Source of the DNA: Clostridium_AT stratigraminis
GTDB lineage: Bacteria; Bacillota; Clostridia; Clostridiales; Clostridiaceae
NCBI RefSeq assembly: GCF_045310675.1
Contig: NZ_JBJHZZ010000001.1
Coordinates: forward strand, 1 to 64,000
DNA length: 64,000 nt
Direction of reading: 5' to 3'
Position numbers and translations under genes: made by a program. Below are positions 59,248 through 64,000 of this stretch, piece after piece. The first letter of the stretch is position 1, and every line of letters starts with the position of its first letter. The notes below the pieces were generated by a model. It saw only the letters and a list, made by a program, of their open reading frames with translations, was not told the origin of the DNA and did no database searches.

Positions 59248-60213
59248 ATGATTAATAAAATATATTCTTTAATAGTTCCACTTTATAATGAAGAGCTTGT
59301 TATTAATGAAAGTTACAGAAGATTAAAAGTAGTATTGGATGAGACCCATGAGGATTATGAAATTATTTTTGTAAATGATGGCAGCAAGGATTTAACTAAA
59401 AAAATGGTAGAAGACATATGTAAAAAAGATGGGAAAATAAAGCTTGTTAATTTTTCAAGAAATTTTGGACATCAGGCTGCAATTACAGCAGGTATGAATA
59501 TGGCAGCTGGTAAAGCAATAATAGTTATTGATGCAGATCTTCAAGACCCACCAGAGGTTATATTGCAGATGATTGAGAAGTGGAAGGAGGGGTATGAGGT
59601 AGTCTATGGTAAGAGAGCTAAAAGGGAGGGAGAAAGCTTCTTAAAAAAGCTTACTGCTAAAGGATTTTATAGAATCTTGAGAAGTATGACTAGTATTGAT
59701 ATTCCTGTTGATACAGGTGATTTTAGACTTATAGACAGAAAGGTATGCAATGCCTTAAATTCACTTCCTGAAAAAAACAGATATGTTAGAGGACTTGTGA
59801 GCTGGGTTGGATTTAAACAGAGCTCAGTAGAATTTATAAGGCAAGAAAGATTTGCAGGAGAAACTAAGTATCCTCTTAAAAAGATGATGAAATTAGCATT
59901 CGATGGAATTACCTCCTTTTCAAACAAGCCACTTATAGTAGGCAGCTATTTTGGAGGAATTATATTTTCAATAGGAATAATTTCAGCCTTTGGTGTATTA
60001 ATAAGGGCTTTAATTAATAAGGTGAATCCTATAAACATATATTTTATGTTTGCAATAAGCTTAACAATGTTTGGCCTTGTTTTCATATCTCTCGGAATGA
60101 TGGGGGAGTATATTGGAAGAATGTTTGATGAAAGCAAAAATAGGCCTTTATACATAATAGATGATATTGTTAACTATGAAGAAAAACCTCAAATATATGA
60201 AGTTATCAGCTAA
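59248..60213 (+). CDS. Family 2 glycosyltransferase, polyprenyl-phosphate type
   Basis: Membrane-attached transferase of 321 residues, DPM1/GtrB-like. Nucleotide-sugar region SLIVPLYNEE at the start, FVNDGSKD near 43, the metal motif DADLQDPPE near 97, and RNFGHQAAITAGMNMA. Two hydrophobic segments at about 232-255 and 266-292 anchor it. Such enzymes load a sugar onto undecaprenyl phosphate for later transfer to wall polymers, teichoic acids or proteins. GAGGTGGTG before the ATG at 59248 decides the start. No partner transferase adjacent. Confidence 0.9.
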   Translation: MINKIYSLIVPLYNEELVINESYRRLKVVLDETHEDYEIIFVNDGSKDLTKKMVEDICKKDGKIKLVNFSRNFGHQAAITAGMNMAAGKAIIVIDADLQDPPEVILQMIEKWKEGYEVVYGKRAKREGESFLKKLTAKGFYRILRSMTSIDIPVDTGDFRLIDRKVCNALNSLPEKNRYVRGLVSWVGFKQSSVEFIRQERFAGETKYPLKKMMKLAFDGITSFSNKPLIVGSYFGGIIFSIGIISAFGVLIRALINKVNPINIYFMFAISLTMFGLVFISLGMMGEYIGRMFDESKNRPLYIIDDIVNYEEKPQIYEVIS

Positions 60214-60302
60214 TATTTAAATGTGACTTCAATTAGCAAATATATGCAAATTACTACTATATATGCTATAATAGATTAATAATTTGGATAATTGGGGGCG
60301 CA

Positions 60303-62003
60303 ATGATGAAATCATTGAAGAATTTGAAAATTACCACTAGTTTTAAAATTATAAGTATATTTGCAGCAGTTTTATTAATAGTAATAGGGGCAGTGGGCTA
60401 TTGGAGTATGAAAACTATTAATGACAATTTAAAATATGTATTGGATAATAATTTAGTGCCTGTAAGTATGACAGGTAATATGAGAAGTGACTTTCTAAAG
60501 ATAGACTTAGAAGTAAGCAAGGCAGCATTAGGAGCGTTAGATATTAATACTTCCTCAACAGTAGATATGTATAAAAAGGATATGGAGAATTCTGAAAAAG
60601 AATATAGAAAAATAAATATTTCTAGTTTTGAAAAGACTAAGCTAGATGAACTAGATGGTTTCGAAAAGAGTTTTTTTGATATTTGGGATAATGTTGTAGT
60701 GCAAACAGGTAATTCTGAAAAGCTTAATGAATCTGATAGCTCTCATTTAGCAGACATAAGCACGAAAATTGAAACCTTACTGCAGAATTTAGCACAATAT
60801 AATGAAAACCAAGCTAATACTAAAAGAACTGAAAGTATTGCGGCCTATAAAAGTGGTTTATACACTATGTTAGCCATAATAATAGCGGCATTTATTATGT
60901 TCCTCGTTATAGCTTATATAGTTATTAAGATGGTTCAAATGGCATCAAAGAATATGATATCTACTTTAGAAGCTGTATCAACCGGTGACTTTACCGTTCA
61001 TATAGATGAATTTAGTAATAATGAATTCGGAATAATGAAAAAAACACTTAGAAAGACCTTAGATGGTGTTTCGAATATGATAAAAACCATACAAGATAAA
61101 ATAACTTTATTGGATCAGGGTGCAATAAAGTTAAGTTCAGTTTCTGATGAAATGTCATTGTCTTCAAGGAATGTGGCTGCTGCTATTGGCGAGGTGGCTA
61201 GTGGTACCAGCTCACAAGCTGATGATTTAATGGAAGTATCAAAAGTATTATATGACTTTGGAAATCAGCTTGATAACATAGTTCATTCTATAGGGAATGT
61301 TGATAATAATTCAAGAAAAATAAATGAAATGACTAAAAGCGGCAATAATAATATGGTTAATTTGACACTTTCAATCGAAAATATCAGCAGTACATTTAAT
61401 TCCTTTATAAATGGAATTATGAACTTGAATCAAAACATAAATAAGGTAAACGAGATTACTGGGTTAATAAATGGTATTGCAGAGCAGACTAACCTCTTAG
61501 CACTTAATGCTTCCATAGAGGCAGCAAGAGCAGGAGAGGCGGGAAAGGGGTTTGCAGTTGTTGCGGATGAAATAAGAAAACTTGCTGAACAAAGCAAAGT
61601 ATCTTCTGATAACATAAGCCAATTAATTTCTGGAGTATCACAGGAAAGCAGTAATATTAAGAACAGTGCTTATACAGTAAATGATGAATTCAAACACCAA
61701 ATGACATTAATAAATACTGCAGTTAAAACTTATGAAGAAATTTTAATGGCAATAAATGAGGTTATTATACAAATAGAAGAGGTTAATACTTCAGCCCAAA
61801 GCTTAAATGGCGGGAAAGATAATATTATAAATAGATTGGATGCGGTATCAACAGTTGCACAAGAAGTATCTGCTTCTTCTGAAGAAATTTCTGCATCAAC
61901 TGAAGAGATGGAAGCCTCATCAGATGAGGTGGCAAATACCTCTAAACAGTTAAATGAAATGGCAAAAACTATTATAAATGAAGTAAGTAAATTCAAGTTA
62001 TAA
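60303..62003 (+). CDS. Methyl-accepting chemotaxis protein
   Basis: Transmembrane receptor of 566 residues. Helix about 13-33, extracellular four-helix-bundle ligand domain about 34-188, second helix about 190-212, HAMP about 213-265, then a long coiled-coil signalling domain with the hairpin tip ITGLINGIAEQTNLLALNASIEAARAGEAGKGFAVVADEIRKLAEQS near 380-425. Ligand unknown. Promoter has an extended -10 TGCTATAAT at 60264-60272. GGGGG precedes the ATG. Confidence 0.94.
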   Translation: MMKSLKNLKITTSFKIISIFAAVLLIVIGAVGYWSMKTINDNLKYVLDNNLVPVSMTGNMRSDFLKIDLEVSKAALGALDINTSSTVDMYKKDMENSEKEYRKINISSFEKTKLDELDGFEKSFFDIWDNVVVQTGNSEKLNESDSSHLADISTKIETLLQNLAQYNENQANTKRTESIAAYKSGLYTMLAIIIAAFIMFLVIAYIVIKMVQMASKNMISTLEAVSTGDFTVHIDEFSNNEFGIMKKTLRKTLDGVSNMIKTIQDKITLLDQGAIKLSSVSDEMSLSSRNVAAAIGEVASGTSSQADDLMEVSKVLYDFGNQLDNIVHSIGNVDNNSRKINEMTKSGNNNMVNLTLSIENISSTFNSFINGIMNLNQNINKVNEITGLINGIAEQTNLLALNASIEAARAGEAGKGFAVVADEIRKLAEQSKVSSDNISQLISGVSQESSNIKNSAYTVNDEFKHQMTLINTAVKTYEEILMAINEVIIQIEEVNTSAQSLNGGKDNIINRLDAVSTVAQEVSASSEEISASTEEMEASSDEVANTSKQLNEMAKTIINEVSKFKL

Positions 62004-62008
62004 TTAAA

Positions 62009-62055
62009 AAATGTTGTGTTTTTAGTTAAATAAATAAAAACACAACATTTTTGTT
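62009..62055 (+). terminator. Terminator after the chemotaxis receptor
   Basis: Perfect 16-bp stem AAATGTTGTGTTTTTA / TAAAAACACAACATTT followed by TTGTTT. It may also stop the convergent gene. Confidence 0.85.
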
Positions 62056-62117
62056 TAATTTATAAAATTAATAGCTATTACTTTATATACTAGAATAAAG
62101 ACAAACAATTACATTTA

Positions 62118-63275
62118 CTATCCGTTTATGTGGATTAATAAAAATCTAATCTTTTTATCTCCCCAGCCAAGATCCCAAGGCACGTGATATCTATCTGTGG
62201 TATGGGAATTTACCAAGGGATAGCCATGGCAATCAAAACCTGTGACTATTGCAAAATGATCTATATTACCTCTGCCTTTTTCATAGCAAATTAAATCGCC
62301 TATCTGAAGCTTGGTGATTGCGGGCGTGGCACCGTTTTGTGAGGTGGTAAGCTCTTTAAAGGTACCTATCTTAATTAAACTTCCCTTACCAGAATAAATG
62401 AGATAATTCTTAAACGCATCCGCATTTACCCACGCACTAGAATGAGGAACCCAGCCTCCGCTTAAAGGTAGACCTCCGCCGTTTTTATCTCCTAGTGCCT
62501 GGGAAACAAAATTAGTGCAGTCCCCACCAATTCCATTATAATCGTTATATTTTTTATTATATTTAAAATTATTTCCGCTGCCCCATGCAGCACCGCAGTA
62601 CTTGTCAGCGTAGGCCGCTGCATTTTGTCTGTCATAATATTTTCTATTACTAAAAGAGAATAGATCTTTAGATAATAGTGAGAATTTATTAAAGGAGATT
62701 GCAGAGCTAGGTAATTCAATAGTGTAGGATTGGAGTGCATCTTCAAAGCAGTCAGTATACCAATCGTTATAAATGACCCAAGCACCGTTTTTATTAATAA
62801 GGCTCACTGTATGTCTTATGCCGACTCCAAAAGAATTAACAGGGGAAGCCTCATCATTATTATAAACATAGTCAAATTTATAGGACTCTTCTAATGCTAT
62901 TTTGATAATATTTCCTCTTGGATAAATCTTTTTAATCCTAACATAAGATTCCACATTACCAAAGGTTATTTCTCTTTCATTTGCCCAATCATTAAGATAT
63001 TTAATTCTTTTAGTTTCATGTTCCAGCGCCCATTTGCCATATTTTTGAGAGGTATCAAATAATTCTTTAACAGGAGACAAGTCTCCAGAGACAAAGGCAG
63101 AGGAGCGAATAGCATATATTCTCTCAACTTCAGCTTTAATCTGCTTATCATCAATAGATGGCTTTAAGGGCTCAGCTCTTACAGCTTCATATCTAATATT
63201 AAAAGTTGTTGTAAGTAATAATGAAAACAAAATTATCATTAAAATTTTATTTCTAACTTTTATACCAATTATCAA
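62118..63275 (-). CDS. Secreted amidase-domain (Amidase_6-like) protein
   Basis: Exported protein of 385 residues. Signal peptide about 7-30. An N-terminal helical/strand region to about 205 resembles the spore-coat-associated amidase-domain proteins, then an NlpC/P60-like Amidase_6 domain starts at YYDRQNAAAYADKYCG, with catalytic Cys in GIGGDCTNFVSQAL and His in NIDHFAIVTG, then NSHTTDRY. Probably cleaves peptidoglycan peptides or related amides. AAAGGAG is directly adjacent to the TTG at 63284, so the TTG at 63275 is the better start. Convergent with the chemotaxis gene. Confidence 0.85.
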   Translation of the reverse strand: MIIGIKVRNKILMIILFSLLLTTTFNIRYEAVRAEPLKPSIDDKQIKAEVERIYAIRSSAFVSGDLSPVKELFDTSQKYGKWALEHETKRIKYLNDWANEREITFGNVESYVRIKKIYPRGNIIKIALEESYKFDYVYNNDEASPVNSFGVGIRHTVSLINKNGAWVIYNDWYTDCFEDALQSYTIELPSSAISFNKFSLLSKDLFSFSNRKYYDRQNAAAYADKYCGAAWGSGNNFKYNKKYNDYNGIGGDCTNFVSQALGDKNGGGLPLSGGWVPHSSAWVNADAFKNYLIYSGKGSLIKIGTFKELTTSQNGATPAITKLQIGDLICYEKGRGNIDHFAIVTGFDCHGYPLVNSHTTDRYHVPWDLGWGDKKIRFLLIHING

Positions 63276-63393
63276 GCAAAACAACTCCTTTAAGTAAAGT
63301 AAATTCCAAAGATCCTATTGGAGATATTATTTAAGTAGTTTTAGTGTATCCAAACTTTCAAAGAAAATTGTATTGATTTTAAAAAAATTAAAT

Positions 63394-63507
63394 TTGGGGA
63401 CGGTTAATTCCTTTCACGTTTTTGGAGACGGTTAATGCCTTTCTGAATTTTAAATATAATTTTATAATAATAAAAGCAAAGGCAACTTAGTAATTAACCG
63501 TCCCCAA
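63394..63507. repeat. 114-bp MITE-like element with GGGGACGGTTAATT inverted ends
   Basis: Terminal inverted repeats TTGGGGACGGTTAATT (63394-63409) and AATTAACCGTCCCCAA (63492-63507) match perfectly over 16 bp. An internal near-copy, TTGGAGACGGTTAATGCCTTTC, starts at 63422. Solo GGGGACGG repeats of this style are widespread in Firmicutes and related to REP-type elements. No coding capacity. Lies between the amidase-domain gene and the second MacA gene. Confidence 0.8.
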
Positions 63508-63636
63508 GTTTCTTCATAAATTGTTAACAATATTGCCACTAAAAAAACATTAAGGGGCAATAAAATAATTACATTGCAATAAGATATTAATTTTGGAATC
63601 ATAAATCATATATTTTAATCAAATGGGAGGAACAAT

Positions 63637-64000
63637 ATGAAAAGTAAGTTAATTAAAACTATAATAGCGTGTGTTATAGTTGCTTGTGTAGGCTTTGGAG
63701 GCTATTATGGCTACAATAAATTTATTGCAGCAAAACCAGTTAAAGCTGCAAGTCAGTATTTAACTTTAAATGCTAAGACAATGAATATGCAGGTAAATAT
63801 TCAAGGAACTGGAGCTGCATATGCAGCAGTATCTAAGGATATAATGGCTAATAATAATGGAACCTTAAAGGATTTAAATGTAAAGATAGGGGATACGGTA
63901 GCGGCTGGAGCAAAACTTTTTACTTCAGACAGCGATGATTTGAGGAAGAGTGTTACTTCAGCACAAAATAATTTAAATAAACAAAATCTAACTCTGGCAA
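63637..64000 (+). CDS. MacA-like efflux adaptor, second copy (cut by window end)
   Basis: First 121 codons of a membrane-fusion protein. N-terminal helix about 6-25, then SQYLTLNAKTMNMQVNIQGTGAAYAA and the lipoyl half GTLKDLNVKIGDTVAAGAKLFTSDSDDLRKSV, aligning closely with the adaptor at 57001. ATGGGAGG precedes the ATG. Its own MacB-type transporter is expected just past the window, which would make the broken upstream copy dispensable. Confidence 0.9.
   Translation, partial: MKSKLIKTIIACVIVACVGFGGYYGYNKFIAAKPVKAASQYLTLNAKTMNMQVNIQGTGAAYAAVSKDIMANNNGTLKDLNVKIGDTVAAGAKLFTSDSDDLRKSVTSAQNNLNKQNLTLA

Noticed and set aside
60214..60302. Cyclic-di-GMP riboswitch before the chemotaxis receptor
   Set aside because: The region is under 90 bases, AT-rich and lacks the GEMM core sequences.
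1..64000. CRISPR array, tRNA or rRNA genes, prophage or integrative element
   Set aside because: No regularly spaced repeats, no tRNA-like cloverleaf ending in CCA, no integrase, transposase or phage structural genes were seen on either strand.

Overview
The window is a low-GC, AT-rich chromosomal segment from an anaerobic, spore-forming Firmicute, most probably Clostridium or a close relative. The evidence is an alpha/beta-type SASP gene, a ytaF-like sporulation gene, a six-gene Ech-type energy-converting hydrogenase, a CcpA-like regulator, strong AGGAGG ribosome sites, frequent TTG starts, and TTGACA/TATAAT promoters followed by hairpin plus T-run terminators. No rRNA, tRNA, CRISPR array, transposase or phage gene was recognised. 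The gene content looks like ordinary chromosome with metal and metalloid resistance modules.

Layout. 1-6.5 kb: proS, an AraC/GyrI-like regulator, two metallo-beta-lactamase-fold hydrolases, an NhaC-type antiporter and a frameshifted HAD hydrolase. 6.5-9.9 kb: T-box leader and a type-2-like ileS. 10-15.5 kb: mannitol PTS operon (mtlA, mtlR, mtlF) ending in a zinc-type MDR dehydrogenase instead of MtlD. 15.5-22.6 kb: formate/nitrite transporter, acetyltransferase, ccpA, two tandem DUF5050-like membrane-anchored propeller proteins, DedA, YtaF. 22.7-28.2 kb: echABCDEF on the minus strand. 28.4-30.5 kb: three paralogous small proteins of unknown function with an Sm-like look, then a SASP. 30.6-36.5 kb: D-2-hydroxyacid dehydrogenase, a large palindromic element, YitT, two small proteins, a two-component system and a frameshifted two-repeat lipoprotein. 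36.5-39.8 kb: copper operon csoR-copA-copZ. 39.9-45.9 kb: cell-wall-binding amidase, double CDGSH protein, Mn riboswitch with UPF0016 and CDF exporters, ABC exporter. 46-52.1 kb: arsenic island (MarR, arsM, arsN1-like GNAT, arsR, arsD, arsA, arsC, acr3). 52.2-54.4 kb: a crcB pair and rarA. 54.6-59.2 kb: second two-component system, a MacA-like adaptor and a MacB-type transporter destroyed by an internal deletion. 59.2-64 kb: glycosyltransferase, chemotaxis receptor, amidase-domain protein and the start of a second MacA-like gene.

The strongest unexplained signal is a family of short intergenic cassettes (about 14.06, 24.74, 32.86, 39.49, 50.98 and 56.93 kb). Full copies have a hairpin with a TAAAT loop, a second hairpin whose stem changes from copy to copy while staying complementary, and a conserved tail that ends in the Shine-Dalgarno sequence of the next gene. 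A second, unrelated family with the same architecture lies in tandem before copA. Other leads are the Sm-like trio, a ~245-bp nested palindrome at 31.59-31.83 kb, a Mn riboswitch with two consecutive terminators, three broken genes, and shared direct-repeat operators in front of the targets of two two-component systems.
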